From positions 1,426,001 through 1,490,000 of the forward strand of contig NZ_CP033459.1 in NCBI RefSeq assembly GCF_003265305.2: DNA of 64,000 bases, written 5' to 3'. The position numbers and the translations under genes were made by a program. The notes beneath the pieces were generated by a model. The model worked only from the letters and a program-made list of their open reading frames with translations. It did no database searches and was not told where the DNA came from. Positions 16,778 through 26,344 of the stretch are shown here, in pieces (within the stretch, counting starts at the first letter, position 1; each line of letters begins with the position of its first letter). Source of the stretch: Pseudoprevotella muciniphila (GTDB taxonomy: Bacteria; Bacteroidota; Bacteroidia; Bacteroidales; Bacteroidaceae).

Positions 16778-18514
16778 TTACCTCTTTTGGCTTTTCTTCA
16801 CCATTTTCTCGTACTCCTTTTCTCTCTTTTCCGCAACCTTTTCGTACTTCTTGTTCACCTTTTTCTTAAGTTTCTCATCGAGCGGCATCTCGGTATAGGA
16901 TTTTAATTCTCCCAAAGAAAGAACCTTATAGTCTTTCATCTTTTCTTCTACCATTTCGTTGAGGACGGAGGTAATGTTGTAACTGTACTCGCTGTTGGGG
17001 TATTTCTGCAGGAAGTCGTTGCAGTCCTTCGGAGTGGCGGTGTTGGCTTTGAGCTTGTCGCTCAGGATGCCGTGGTCTGCCTTACAGCAGAGGTTCTGGG
17101 CTGTCTTGTTGTCTTTGTCTATCTCTAAAACGGCTTTTGCCAGATTCAAGCCCTTAGCATATCTTTGTTCATCTATCGCTTGCAAGGATTCTTTCAGGAG
17201 TTCGTTTATCTTGTTCTGCCGAAGAGTCTCTTTCTTCTCGCTGATACGCTTTTGGTAGGCATCGTCGAACACGGCCTTTCCTGTTCCTGAATAGTTGAAA
17301 GTACGGTTTTTGACATCGTATGCCAGTTTTCTGTACTGATCCACTTTCGTGAAGTCGGTCTGTGCATCGATGAGTTCTCTGTATTTCATTTCGCACATTT
17401 GGATCCAACCATTCTTTGCCACTTCTTCGTATGCCATGGGCGATGTGCTGATGTATGCGTAGAAATCGGCACTCTTTTTCTTTGCCGCCTCTTGCCACGA
17501 AAGGTTGTTCCAGCGCGTGCGGATGGACTTCTTGTTGGCTTCGGAAGTCAGAGGATTGTTGTGCAGGTTTTCTAAAACGTAGAGGTCTTCGCTGTTTTTG
17601 TATTGTTCCATCTTGGTTTCATTCCACAGCGCTTTCGCCTTGTCCTTTTGCTCTGCCGATGGGAAACTGTTCTTGATGTAATCTTCCAAGCCTTTGATAT
17701 TCTTCGAAGCGGTAAGTTCCTCAAGTCGCAACTCGCTCCAGCGCGCTGCGGCAGCCTGACGGATTGAGTCGGGGCTGTCACTGTCTAATGCAATTTCATA
17801 AACTTCTGCAGCCGTGCCTTCCTGCAGGATATTTGCCCTATGCTGTTCTTCCAACCATTCTTCGTCGTATGTTATCTTTTGCTTTTCGATATTTCCATTC
17901 TGATCCTTGCGCTCAGTCCAATTACCGTATTTATCGAACTGGGTGTAAGTGTATGTGTAATTGTCGCTACATGTAGACTGTTCTTTCCATGGGCCACCAT
18001 AAATCCCCCCTTGATAGCCGCTCCATTCTTCTTTATATACAAAAATATCTTTTTTTACATGATTCTTATTATATTCAAAGGTACATGTTTCTGATGTACA
18101 AACACCTGTACCAGTTGGACATTGATACGGTCCGCCATTTAGTGAAATAGATTCTGAATAAAGTTTCCCTTTTTTGAAAAGTAAAGAACTTTTTACATCT
18201 ACGTTTTGTAACTCGAGACTCTCAGAACAAATCGGTTTGTAGGAATAATAATCGCTAAAATATGCTTTTTCTGTTATGCTATTCCCACTCCGAGTCCAAT
18301 CATCAGAAGAAATGTTAATCAAATAACCATTATAGGAAGTCAGTTTCCCATTCTCATCAAACTGTATCTCTATTCTCGTGTTATCTTCATCGTCCGTCAT
18401 AGTAGCCGTCCGCACCTTGCCCTTCAGCCCAAAAAGCGAATAATCCTGAGCAGAAGCAGTGGCTTGGAATGCGAAAATCAGAATAAAAATGTAGAAAAAA
18501 GTATGCTTTTTCAT
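16778..18514 (-). CDS. Exported protein of unknown function
   Basis: 578 residues with signal peptide MKKHTFFYIFILIFAFQATA. The N-terminal third looks beta-rich and carries segments like GLKGKVRTATMTDDEDNTRI and EIQFDENGKLTSYNGYLINI, resembling repeated 'model of rhs/DUF4595-like' sheet motifs. The middle and C-terminal parts are helical and Lys/Glu-rich (EQKDKAKALWNETKMEQYKN, then TPKDCNDFLQKYPNSEYSYN), resembling TPR-like solenoid sequence. No catalytic motif seen. I do not recognise the family. Confidence 0.6.
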   Translation of the reverse strand: MKKHTFFYIFILIFAFQATASAQDYSLFGLKGKVRTATMTDDEDNTRIEIQFDENGKLTSYNGYLINISSDDWTRSGNSITEKAYFSDYYSYKPICSESLELQNVDVKSSLLFKKGKLYSESISLNGGPYQCPTGTGVCTSETCTFEYNKNHVKKDIFVYKEEWSGYQGGIYGGPWKEQSTCSDNYTYTYTQFDKYGNWTERKDQNGNIEKQKITYDEEWLEEQHRANILQEGTAAEVYEIALDSDSPDSIRQAAAARWSELRLEELTASKNIKGLEDYIKNSFPSAEQKDKAKALWNETKMEQYKNSEDLYVLENLHNNPLTSEANKKSIRTRWNNLSWQEAAKKKSADFYAYISTSPMAYEEVAKNGWIQMCEMKYRELIDAQTDFTKVDQYRKLAYDVKNRTFNYSGTGKAVFDDAYQKRISEKKETLRQNKINELLKESLQAIDEQRYAKGLNLAKAVLEIDKDNKTAQNLCCKADHGILSDKLKANTATPKDCNDFLQKYPNSEYSYNITSVLNEMVEEKMKDYKVLSLGELKSYTEMPLDEKLKKKVNKKYEKVAEKREKEYEKMVKKSQKR

Positions 18515-18586
18515 GGTTCAAATGTTTTGATGTCTATAATAGGTTAGTGTAGTATTTAGTTCTGTTTTAGGAGGTAATGATTCATT

Positions 18587-20755
18587 TCATTCCACATAGC
18601 CATAATACTTCGAAAATATGCGGTGCGCCACCATAACGGGGTTGCCTGATGGGCGGTCGGGGTAGGAGATGGAAAAGTCGTTGACCCATTTGCTCTCCAT
18701 TTCGTAGAGTTCGTGGTTGGTGCGCGGTGTCTCGCCGTTGATGAGCCGCCCGAAGAAGTCCTGCCATCGCGGTTTGTAGTAGTCCTTGACGAGTCCGCCC
18801 CATGTGCGGTGGCTGTAGTCGTACAGTCGCCCTGCATTGCAATTCTGTTCGTTGCCCCACGTGGTGATGAGCATGCGGGCGTTCCATTCCATCCAGTTTT
18901 GATCATCGATAGTAGTGCCAGGCTTGTTGGCTGCCACGCTGCGTGCGCTCCCCGTCCATGTGCCGAGCATGAATGCCGGGTGGCTGTTGAGCAAGGTGTT
19001 GATGTCGTCGAAATAATCGAGGAACTTTTTGGCAGTTGACCTGAAGTCATCGCCCACGGGTGTGGAATAGTAGGCGTTTGCCATTTCGAGGAGGGTGCCC
19101 ATATCGTTGACGAGCGACTGCCTGACGAGGTCCACCACGTCGTACCGGTAGTTGGCATTGGCTGCCAGTTTTTGGCGCTGCGAGAGGAGTAGTGCTGCAG
19201 CACGACGCACATGGCGCACCTCATAATACTGCTCACCGGTGCCCCACGTGGAGACGGACTTCACCTCCAGCCCCGGGCGGGCACAGAGTATGGCTTCCGA
19301 CGGACCTTGCTGGCTCGTCTTGCAGTGGAGCGGTCCTTTCCGCAGCAACTGCCACGCCTCGCGCAGGGTGTCGTTCGTCATGCCGTAGCGCGACAGGACC
19401 ATCTCGTCCGTCCAGTCGCTTGGACTCTGAATCTTTGCCCAAGGTAATTCAAACAATGCCTCGTAGAGCACAGGGTTGGTCTCTATGCCTTCGGGTGTGG
19501 CGCCTACGCCCTTGCACGTTTGCGGATACTGCGCAAGGGCGTTATAGTAGCGCGTTATGGTGCTGTCGAGCCTGCCATGTATGCCGTTGCGACCGCCGAA
19601 GTTGTTGAGCATGCAATAAACGAACTCATGCCCCTCGTAACCGCTCTGCCAGTTGGGTCTGCCGTCGCTGAAGAGGTCGAGGACGATCAGTCCGCCCTTG
19701 GGTACGCTTTCGAGGCATTCGTGGCGCGGATTGTCGCCCCAGGCCTGAATGACCCATTTGCTGCCGGGCACGGCTTTTTGCATGGCTTGGTATGCCCCCG
19801 AGAAAGCCGCTTTCAGGTCGATGCCAACCGTAGTACCGCCTTCATGGAAGAGGTCCATGCTGTAGTATCCGGACGTGCCCATCACCTCAGCCAGTTTCTC
19901 ATAGTAGAGTGCTGCCATCTCGGCGAATTTGCTGTCGGTGGGTACGAGCAGTCCCGGGCGCTGGAATCTGTGCCATTGCCCGGATTTTTGTTTGGGCAGC
20001 CCCATACGCTCGAAATAATCGTGCGGCACCATGCCCGAATAGCCGGGCAATACCGGTTCCATGCCGAACTCCCGCTCACGCTCCAAGATCTGCTTGCCGA
20101 GGCGTTCCTGCCGTGCGTACCACCATGGGCGGTTCGGTCCGCCCCAACCCTCGAGGTTACCCATCATGAACCACGCCATAAAGGCCGGTCCCGCTACGAA
20201 CCTGTTGATTTCTTCCTCGTTGTAGCCCAGGCTTTGCAGCACTTTCTGCCACACCACCTCTGCACCCACGATGGCGAGTGGCATATTGATGCCGTGAAGA
20301 GCCATCCAGTCGATTTCCTGCTGCCAGCGCTCCCACGACCAGAATGCCATGGAGTAGGAGAAAGTGCAGTAGTTGAGGTAGTATCTGTAGTCGGCAGTAG
20401 AGACGTGGCGTTCTTCTTTCTGCGGCACAGGCAGGGAGGCTTTCGTGAGGTTCACCTTCATGTTGTGCCACGTCAGTTGGATGTGGGCATAGTGGTTGAG
20501 GTACCAATTGATACCCGTCGTTAAGGCAAGGATGGACGACCCGCTGATTTTAGGCTTGCCATGCTCTGCACCTATCACAAAGACTTCCTTTGCATCATCT
20601 CCTGCAAGCGCGGCATCCACTTCTGTTTCAAACCGCTCCGCCGCGCCGTTGCCGCCGATGCGGTTGAGCATGTCTGCTACCACCTTCGGGTTGCGCAGGG
20701 CAGAAGCGGAGATGGCGAGCATGATGCAGAATACGGAGAGGAGAAGTCTTTGCAT
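18587..20755 (-). CDS. Alpha-N-acetylglucosaminidase, GH89
   Basis: 722 residues with a signal peptide (MQRLLLSVFCIMLAISASA). GH89 enzymes remove terminal alpha-linked GlcNAc from host glycans such as heparan sulfate or mucin caps. The NAGLU pattern is clear: a small N-terminal alpha/beta domain (DAALAGDDAKEVFVIGAEHG), the barrel with YYLNYCTFSYSMAFWSWERW, EIDWMALHGINMPLAIVGAE, GNLEGWGGPNRPWW, YSMDLFHEGGTTVGIDLKAA and VYCMLNNFGGRNGIHGRLD, then the helical C-terminal domain with NWMEWNARMLITTWGNEQNC. Likely periplasmic or surface. No PUL genes are adjacent. Confidence 0.92.
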   Translation of the reverse strand: MQRLLLSVFCIMLAISASALRNPKVVADMLNRIGGNGAAERFETEVDAALAGDDAKEVFVIGAEHGKPKISGSSILALTTGINWYLNHYAHIQLTWHNMKVNLTKASLPVPQKEERHVSTADYRYYLNYCTFSYSMAFWSWERWQQEIDWMALHGINMPLAIVGAEVVWQKVLQSLGYNEEEINRFVAGPAFMAWFMMGNLEGWGGPNRPWWYARQERLGKQILEREREFGMEPVLPGYSGMVPHDYFERMGLPKQKSGQWHRFQRPGLLVPTDSKFAEMAALYYEKLAEVMGTSGYYSMDLFHEGGTTVGIDLKAAFSGAYQAMQKAVPGSKWVIQAWGDNPRHECLESVPKGGLIVLDLFSDGRPNWQSGYEGHEFVYCMLNNFGGRNGIHGRLDSTITRYYNALAQYPQTCKGVGATPEGIETNPVLYEALFELPWAKIQSPSDWTDEMVLSRYGMTNDTLREAWQLLRKGPLHCKTSQQGPSEAILCARPGLEVKSVSTWGTGEQYYEVRHVRRAAALLLSQRQKLAANANYRYDVVDLVRQSLVNDMGTLLEMANAYYSTPVGDDFRSTAKKFLDYFDDINTLLNSHPAFMLGTWTGSARSVAANKPGTTIDDQNWMEWNARMLITTWGNEQNCNAGRLYDYSHRTWGGLVKDYYKPRWQDFFGRLINGETPRTNHELYEMESKWVNDFSISYPDRPSGNPVMVAHRIFSKYYGYVE

Positions 20756-20789
20756 TTATTTTAATGAGTGGTCGTTATGGTATGTGGCG

Positions 20790-21746
20790 TCATTGTCCGC
20801 CGAGGCGTTCAAAGTAGGTCAGCACGTCCTCCCATGTGCGGAACGTATCGTCGCCGTAGGTCAGCGAGGTGCCGAGGAAACGCGGGTCGGGTGCAGGCGT
20901 GATATAATAGTCGCCGTAGAGGAGATGGGCATGGTTGCAGAAGACCAGTCTGTCGTAGGCAGGCACACCGAGATAGTCTTCCACCCACAGCCTGTCTGCC
21001 TGCATCTTCTCGGGCGAAATCCAAGGGCAGGATGCCACGACGCGGACGTCGTAAATGGCGGCTAACTGCTCAAAGGCATTCACACTGCTGCCCAGCGGTT
21101 TGCCGTCCGCCTTGCGCAAGGCTCCGTCGAGGGCGATGTAGAGAATAGGTCGCTGTCGCCCTTGCTGTCTGTCGTCTATCCACCGCACCACGGGCATCAG
21201 GGCATGTGTGCGGACATGGTCGTCGAGGCGGTGCCCACCCTTGAAGCGGATGGCATGACGGTAGTGCCGGCAGAAGAGGGGGTAGGTGTGTACGAGGTCG
21301 TCGTCCGTGCCGAAAAGCCCATATACCCTTTCCTGCTCCTCCTCGTCCGTTTTCTCGAAACAATGGCTTGTTACTTCGCGGAAGGCTTCGAGCGTTTTCT
21401 TCGTAACAAGGAATTCCTTCTGTCCGTCCTGCCGCGCGTTGAAGAAGGTGTGCATGCCAAGACCGATGTTGGTGCGCAGTGTTTCGGCTATCTCAAAGGC
21501 AGGATTGACCAGAATGCGGTCGAAACCGTGCAACTGCTCTGCCAGCATACCGCCCATAGAAGTGCCGATGACAAGGTCGGGTTGTTCGTCCGCTGCCACA
21601 CGGCGGAGCAATTCTATCGCCTTGAGTGGCTCGGTAGGAATATCAGGGGCAACCACTGTAGTACCCTGCAAATGGTCGCGCAGCCACTTCACGGTGCCCG
21701 ATGCACCGGAAGAAGCAAAACCATGTACGTAAAGCACCTTGTTCAT
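20790..21746 (-). CDS. YqiA-type alpha/beta hydrolase fused to a degenerate HAD/5'-nucleotidase-like domain
   Basis: ATG at 21746 (MNKVLYVHGFASSGASGT), giving 318 residues. The longer frame to 21797 only adds an unlikely leader. Residues 1-~175 are a YqiA/UPF0227 esterase with an intact triad: nucleophile in GTSMGG, Asp in GTDDDLV, His in FKGGHRLDD. Residues ~195-318 resemble a 5'(3')-deoxyribonucleotidase-type HAD domain: ILYIALDGALRKADG, then YGDYYITPAPDPRFLGTSLT and FRTWEDVLTYFERLG. The HAD nucleophile motif DxD reads ALD, and the late acidic LIDD-type motif reads YITP. The second domain is therefore probably not a phosphatase and may only bind a ligand. Confidence 0.75.
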   Translation of the reverse strand: MNKVLYVHGFASSGASGTVKWLRDHLQGTTVVAPDIPTEPLKAIELLRRVAADEQPDLVIGTSMGGMLAEQLHGFDRILVNPAFEIAETLRTNIGLGMHTFFNARQDGQKEFLVTKKTLEAFREVTSHCFEKTDEEEQERVYGLFGTDDDLVHTYPLFCRHYRHAIRFKGGHRLDDHVRTHALMPVVRWIDDRQQGRQRPILYIALDGALRKADGKPLGSSVNAFEQLAAIYDVRVVASCPWISPEKMQADRLWVEDYLGVPAYDRLVFCNHAHLLYGDYYITPAPDPRFLGTSLTYGDDTFRTWEDVLTYFERLGGQ

Positions 21747-21805
21747 ATTGCAAAAATACAAAAAATATCTTTCTGAAGAATGTTGTTCTTCTTTCACACA
21801 TAAAG

Positions 21806-21951
21806 AAAGTGTATCAGAACGAATGGAGTGCGCTATCGCGCAGAAATACTACAAATCTGTTCAAATCTGACAAATCGATTTTCAGACGATAATGTTTAAT
21901 TTGAGCAAGATTTCTCGCCTTCAGGCGACTCCTTCAATTTTGATACACTTT
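21806..21951. repeat. Palindromic element with nested hairpins
   Basis: Outer arms aaagtgtatc (21806-21815) and gatacacttt (21942-21951). Each arm contains its own small hairpin (gcgc-tat-cgcgc near 21830 and cgcc-ttca-ggcg near 21917) at equivalent positions, followed by gaaat/atttc. It lies between the small-protein gene of cassette 1 and the YqiA gene and may end both transcripts. Confidence 0.6.
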
Positions 21952-21988
21952 CAATTAGGTGTAGTAAACGTGGTTTTTTTGGATACTG

Positions 21989-22189
21989 TTAGTCGTTGTC
22001 GTCGTTTACGCCCCACATGTCAGATGATGACCAGAGTTCAAGACCACGACTGCGCTGGGGCACACCGCTGCCCGCACCGCCGCCGCCACTGATGCCGGTG
22101 TTGCTGTTGACGTTGCTGACTGCCATAATGTTTGCAGGAATGCACACTGTTGTGAAAATCTCCGGGGATATATATGTTTTCTTTGTCAT
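21989..22189 (-). CDS. Small Gly-rich protein of cassette 1
   Basis: 66 residues from ATG 22189. Residues 1-49 (starting MTKKTYISPEIFTTVCIPAN, with the Gly run ISGGGGAGSGVPQRSRG) are identical to the partner at 26524-26757. The last 17 (LELWSSSDMWGVNDDND) are different and acidic. No signal peptide by the usual criteria, but there is a hydrophobic patch at 10-24. It resembles the many ~60-80-residue Bacteroidales proteins of unknown function that end in a W/S/D-rich tail. It starts 20 bp after the stop of the GLUG protein, so the two are almost certainly co-transcribed. Confidence 0.7.
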   Translation of the reverse strand: MTKKTYISPEIFTTVCIPANIMAVSNVNSNTGISGGGGAGSGVPQRSRGLELWSSSDMWGVNDDND

Positions 22190-22209
22190 GGCTGAATTGT
22201 ATTATAGGG

Positions 22210-25200
22210 TTAATAGACCACTTTCTTTCCGTTGATGATATAGATACCACCCTTCTGAGGCTGTGCCACACGGCGACCCTGGAGGTCATAGATGGCAGAC
22301 TGCTTGGTATCGCCCTTCAAGGGTTCAGCACCGTTAATGCCTGTTACAGACTGGTTGCCGTTATCAAAGTCGAGGCTGAAGCCGCGCACGTTGTTTGCTA
22401 TGCTCCCGTCCACAACGAACCATGCACGGAATGGCATCAGGCGGCGTTCTTCGGTCGGATAGACGAGTTTGTCGCCGGTCGTGAGGAAGAGTTGTGTCTT
22501 GTCGTAGGCGCTTACCCATGGGAACATGTATGTGCCCTTGAAGGTTACAGCCCCGTAGCCGGCACTTTGTGCCGTTACTTCTGCGGGTTGTGCCGCGTTG
22601 ACGGTTACGCCTTTGAAGACAGGGTCGGTAATGTCCGTTCCGCTTGTCCACTTGATGATGTAGGGCTTGCCTGCCGCTATGGCTGTTGTGTCCTTGAACG
22701 TCAGGTGCAGCGTACCTGTTGCAGGGTCGAGACCGTTTGTGCCGTCAGTGTCGAGTTCCATGATTGTCGCACCTTCGAGCGGAGTGCCCGTGAGGTCGTC
22801 AATGGCGAATGGCAGGCAGAGCGTGTTCCACTCGCCGTCCTTGTAGAGCGTGCGGCCATCAATCGTTACGTCGCGCTGCTCGCCGTCTGCTGCGGCAATA
22901 TAGCCTGCGTTGTCTAAATTGACCATCTTGTCATAAAGCGTGAGTGTGAGACCGACTGGCGCGATGTGCACCGGCGCGGCAGTCATGGTCAGTTCGTAGT
23001 AGTCGTCACCGTAGTTATCGTCATAACCAGCCACAGCGAGCGGTGTGCCGTTGGCAGTGTAGTTGATACCGCCGTAGAGCACGAAGCGCAGTGTTTCGCC
23101 TGCACCCACATAGTAGTAGTTGTTCGTGCCGTCATCGTAGTATGTACCGACGATGTTGTCCGAAGCGTCAGGGATAGGTGAGAAATAGATAGCATCGCTG
23201 GTGCTGATGGGCCAGCCGCGCATGGCCTGGGTTGTCACGTCGGTGCTAACGTCGTTGTTTTCGTTGCCTAAGCCTTTGAACTTACAGTTACCGATGTAGT
23301 AGTTGCTTGTCAGGGTGCCATCGTTCCGTCCGGCGATGGCGCCCTTGCTGGTGCCTACCACCACTGCCGTCATCAGGTCGTTGCTGAGGCTGTATTCCAC
23401 AATACCCTCAGCAAAGTTGTCTCCTACGATACCACCGCAATGACCGTAACTGTTCGTGCAGTTCACACTTCCTAAGTGTTGGCCGGAAATAGTTCCACTT
23501 TCGTTCTCACCCACGATGCCGCCACAATAAGCATAGCCTGTAATGGTGGCATAATTCATTCCGTTTATCGTCCCGTTATTCGAATTGAGGCCTGCAATGC
23601 CGCCGGCGCATTTGGCTGTTACGTTTGCACGGTTGTCGGAAACGTTAATGGTGCCGTAATTAGCACCCACGATGCCGCCACCGAAGTCGGCTGCACTTAC
23701 GCTGACATTGGCACCTGTCTGCATATTGCACCATTCAATGGTGCCGGAATTCCTGCCCGCAATGCTGCCAGCCACATAATCTCCGCTGAAACTGTTGGTG
23801 CCTGTGAGTGAGACGTGGCGGACGGTGCCTTGACTCCCTACATGGCCGAACACACCTACATAGTTGCCTCCGCTCACGTTGATGCCGGTCATAGTGCGGA
23901 AGTCGCCGTTGTATGTACCCTGGAAAGGCCTGTTGTCGGCATTTCCTACAGGTGTATAGGTCTTGCCCGTGAAGTCGAGATCGTTGACCTGGCGGAAGTA
24001 AACGCCCTCGTAGGTCTTGCCGCCGTTCACGAGTGTGGCAAGGCGGTTCATGTCGTCCGTGGTCTTGATGAGGAAGGGCTCGTTGTATGTACCCATGCCT
24101 TCCCACGGATGGCAGACGGTGTAGGTGGCGGTGAGCGTGTCGGTGTAGTTGCCCACGCCCCATACCTTGATGGTATAGACGCCTAAGTCCGTGAAGCCCT
24201 GGTTAGGCAGGTCGGTCTGGTATTCCGTGCCTACGGCAAGTGTCTTATTGCCCGCCTTCACGGTGAGTGCAGGCTTATGTGCCGCACCGTCGTGATAGAC
24301 TGACGTTTCGTTCAGCGTGAGATTGGTGAGCGGTGCACGTTCTATGACGAAAGTGTCGGTGCGCAGGCCGCCGTAGGCGCCGATGCCCCAGATACGGAAG
24401 GGGTGCTTGCCCACTTCCTTGAAGCCCTCCGCAGGGATGTCGGTGACGAAGTCCGTGCCTTCGGTCAGGTCTCTTGAGCGGCACGTGACGCCTACCGTGG
24501 GTTTCTGACTCGTGCCTGTGTAGGAAGCGGAGGCGGGGGTGAGTTTGACGCGCGTGTAGTTGGGAGAGTCTTCATACCTGATGTCCTTCACGCCTTGAGA
24601 AACGATGGACACGTTGGCTGCCGGCATGGTGAACCTCCATGTGCCGTCTTCCTGCGGCATCACTTCCACGTAGTTGTTGACGTCAATGTAGGCCTGAAAG
24701 TTCCACATCGTGCCCTTGTTGTAACCGTCAACCACAGGTGTGCCGGAGGTGTAGAGCCCGGTGAGCGTGATGGGTGTGCCTGCAGCATAGTAGTTTGTGC
24801 CGCCGATGGTCTTGGTGGGCTGTGAGGCTATCTCGCCGTCAATATAACTAAGGAAGTGAACCGTGTAGAGGTGCGTCACGTCGATGCCTGTGTCAGTGCC
24901 TTGCGTTGAATTTTCCACGCCAAGCGCGCCGATGGTACAGGCGCCGCCCACGGCATTTCCCGTCAAAGTCGCATTGCCATCAAGCATTCCTACAACGCCG
25001 CCTGCATATAGATTACCCGTCACAGAGGCCACGTTGACATTATTCTTTATATTTAAATCTGTCCCTTTTCCATTATCGATTTTTCCCACTATACCTCCCA
25101 CAGCGTAGTTGCCCGAGACAGATCCGGAATTGACGCAATTTTCAATCCTTGCTTTCCCATATATTCTGCCGACTATACCTCCCACAAAATGCGAAAGTTC

Positions 25201-25863
25201 ATCGTGGGCTGTCACTGTGGCTGCGCTTGTGCAGTTTTCAATTATGCAACAATTGCCCCATCCCACAATGCCGCCGATGTTTTCATTGTTATATGGCTCG
25301 CTCGGCTCAATTGTGACACCGCTCTCCACATGACAATTACCAATATAAATCCATGAAGTCTCACTTCCGTCCGCAGAACCCACGATTCCTCCCACGTCCT
25401 TACGCGCTTTGAAGGTACTCGTGCCGCCAAGTGTTAGGTTTTTGATTTCTGCGCTGGGGCCTACGTTGCCAAATAAGGCGATGTAGGCATTGTCATCAGC
25501 CCATGATCCCGCACCGGCATCGATAGTCACGTTGCGAATGGTATGTCCTCCTCCATCAAAGATGCCTTGGAAATAATAAGAAGCCCCACCCGTTTCCATT
25601 TTAACATAACGACCTATCACATTGTAAGTCTTGCCCGCGTAGTCAAGGTCGTTGGCAAGGAGGAAGTATTTATTTCTATAAGTATAGCCGGCATTCACTT
25701 GCGTTGCCAGGTAGTCCATGTGGTCGGTGGTGGAGATGATGTAGGGGCTTTCCGCCCTTCCAGATCCGCCGCCGAACTGCGCCCATGCCGCCGAGGGCAG
25801 AGCCGCCGCGAGCACTGTCAGTATCAGTGTTCGCATAAGGTTGTGTAGTCTTGTCATGTCCAT
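22210..25863 (-). CDS. Large GLUG-repeat surface protein with T9SS-like C-terminus (cassette 1)
   Basis: 1,217 residues. Signal peptide to about residue 29 (...LPSAAWA, then QFGGGSG). Two blocks of GLUG-type repeats (pattern GGIVG-x-N-x-G-x-I-x-x-C) at roughly 80-310 and 605-870 form a parallel beta-helix-like rod. Between them, at about 430-590, are two Ig/MBG-like units (SYTGTSQKPTVGVTCRSRDL and AAHKPALTVKAGNKTLAVGT). The C-terminal third ends AIYDLQGRRVAQPQKGGIYI then INGKKVVY, the style of type IX secretion or cell-surface sorting tails. Likely a secreted or anchored adhesin-like protein. From about QAMRGWPISTSDAIYFSPIP to the end it is almost identical to its paralogue at 26778-30173. 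Confidence 0.82.
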   Translation of the reverse strand: MDMTRLHNLMRTLILTVLAAALPSAAWAQFGGGSGRAESPYIISTTDHMDYLATQVNAGYTYRNKYFLLANDLDYAGKTYNVIGRYVKMETGGASYYFQGIFDGGGHTIRNVTIDAGAGSWADDNAYIALFGNVGPSAEIKNLTLGGTSTFKARKDVGGIVGSADGSETSWIYIGNCHVESGVTIEPSEPYNNENIGGIVGWGNCCIIENCTSAATVTAHDELSHFVGGIVGRIYGKARIENCVNSGSVSGNYAVGGIVGKIDNGKGTDLNIKNNVNVASVTGNLYAGGVVGMLDGNATLTGNAVGGACTIGALGVENSTQGTDTGIDVTHLYTVHFLSYIDGEIASQPTKTIGGTNYYAAGTPITLTGLYTSGTPVVDGYNKGTMWNFQAYIDVNNYVEVMPQEDGTWRFTMPAANVSIVSQGVKDIRYEDSPNYTRVKLTPASASYTGTSQKPTVGVTCRSRDLTEGTDFVTDIPAEGFKEVGKHPFRIWGIGAYGGLRTDTFVIERAPLTNLTLNETSVYHDGAAHKPALTVKAGNKTLAVGTEYQTDLPNQGFTDLGVYTIKVWGVGNYTDTLTATYTVCHPWEGMGTYNEPFLIKTTDDMNRLATLVNGGKTYEGVYFRQVNDLDFTGKTYTPVGNADNRPFQGTYNGDFRTMTGINVSGGNYVGVFGHVGSQGTVRHVSLTGTNSFSGDYVAGSIAGRNSGTIEWCNMQTGANVSVSAADFGGGIVGANYGTINVSDNRANVTAKCAGGIAGLNSNNGTINGMNYATITGYAYCGGIVGENESGTISGQHLGSVNCTNSYGHCGGIVGDNFAEGIVEYSLSNDLMTAVVVGTSKGAIAGRNDGTLTSNYYIGNCKFKGLGNENNDVSTDVTTQAMRGWPISTSDAIYFSPIPDASDNIVGTYYDDGTNNYYYVGAGETLRFVLYGGINYTANGTPLAVAGYDDNYGDDYYELTMTAAPVHIAPVGLTLTLYDKMVNLDNAGYIAAADGEQRDVTIDGRTLYKDGEWNTLCLPFAIDDLTGTPLEGATIMELDTDGTNGLDPATGTLHLTFKDTTAIAAGKPYIIKWTSGTDITDPVFKGVTVNAAQPAEVTAQSAGYGAVTFKGTYMFPWVSAYDKTQLFLTTGDKLVYPTEERRLMPFRAWFVVDGSIANNVRGFSLDFDNGNQSVTGINGAEPLKGDTKQSAIYDLQGRRVAQPQKGGIYIINGKKVVY

Positions 25864-25924
25864 AATCGTTATTTTTTATTGTTTTTTTCTGTTTACCTAA
25901 AATCCGCAAGATGTTTATAAATTA

Positions 25925-26119
25925 ACGGCACGCCTGCATCCCCTTGTCGTAGGAATTGCAGGCGTGCCGTGATGTATGACTTAGCGGTGGTCTGTCGCAA
26001 GGCTCCTGCGTGGGCGTCTCTCTCATATACGGGGAGGGATGGAGACGCGGGCGTCTTGTGTGATCATCGGGAAGACGATTTGTCTGCAAATTTACATATT
26101 ATTATTGAAAAAGAAAAGA
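25925..26119 (-). ncRNA. Conserved structured leader of cassette 1
   Basis: 195 nt that recur with only two or so changes at 30215-30409, in the same position upstream of the paralogous gene. On the minus strand it holds a -7 box (TAAATTTG, complement of 26087-26094, with TTTT at the -33 position), then a hairpin with stem GCGTCTC/GAGACGC, then a strong hairpin with a perfect 14-bp stem ACGGCACGCCTGCA/TGCAGGCGTGCCGT (25925-25938 with 25957-25970). The hairpin is about 60 nt upstream of the start codon and lacks a long U-run, so it is more like a regulatory leader than a simple terminator. Confidence 0.6.
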
Positions 26120-26256
26120 TAAAATATCTATTTTTGAACTGTTCGTGAGATTTGTTGTTGGTGGCACGGGTGGCGCATTGTTAAAGTAAAGCGCCTTCAG
26201 CGCTTATGTTTCCTGACTTGGACAGCACACACCATTCGTCTTGATATACTTCCGAC

Positions 26257-26325
26257 AAGACTACAAGCAGAGGCTTCGCTTCATGAACAACGTTCATTAC
26301 GCGAACCCCCTGCCTGTAATCTTTT
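26257..26325. repeat. Imperfect palindrome between the cassettes
   Basis: Arms aagactacaagcagaggcttcg (from 26257) and the mirrored cgcgaaccccctgcctgtaatctttt (to about 26325) around gttcat-type centre aacaacgtt. It may serve as terminator of cassette 2. A small GC stem gccca/tgggc plus T-run follows at 26328-26345. Confidence 0.5.
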
Positions 26326-26344
26326 CCGCCCACTTGGGCTTTTT

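Noticed and set aside
25925-26119. Leader as a known riboswitch (c-di-GMP, SAM, cobalamin, preQ1)
   Set aside because: I could not find the conserved cores of these classes in the sequence; it is left as an unassigned structured leader.
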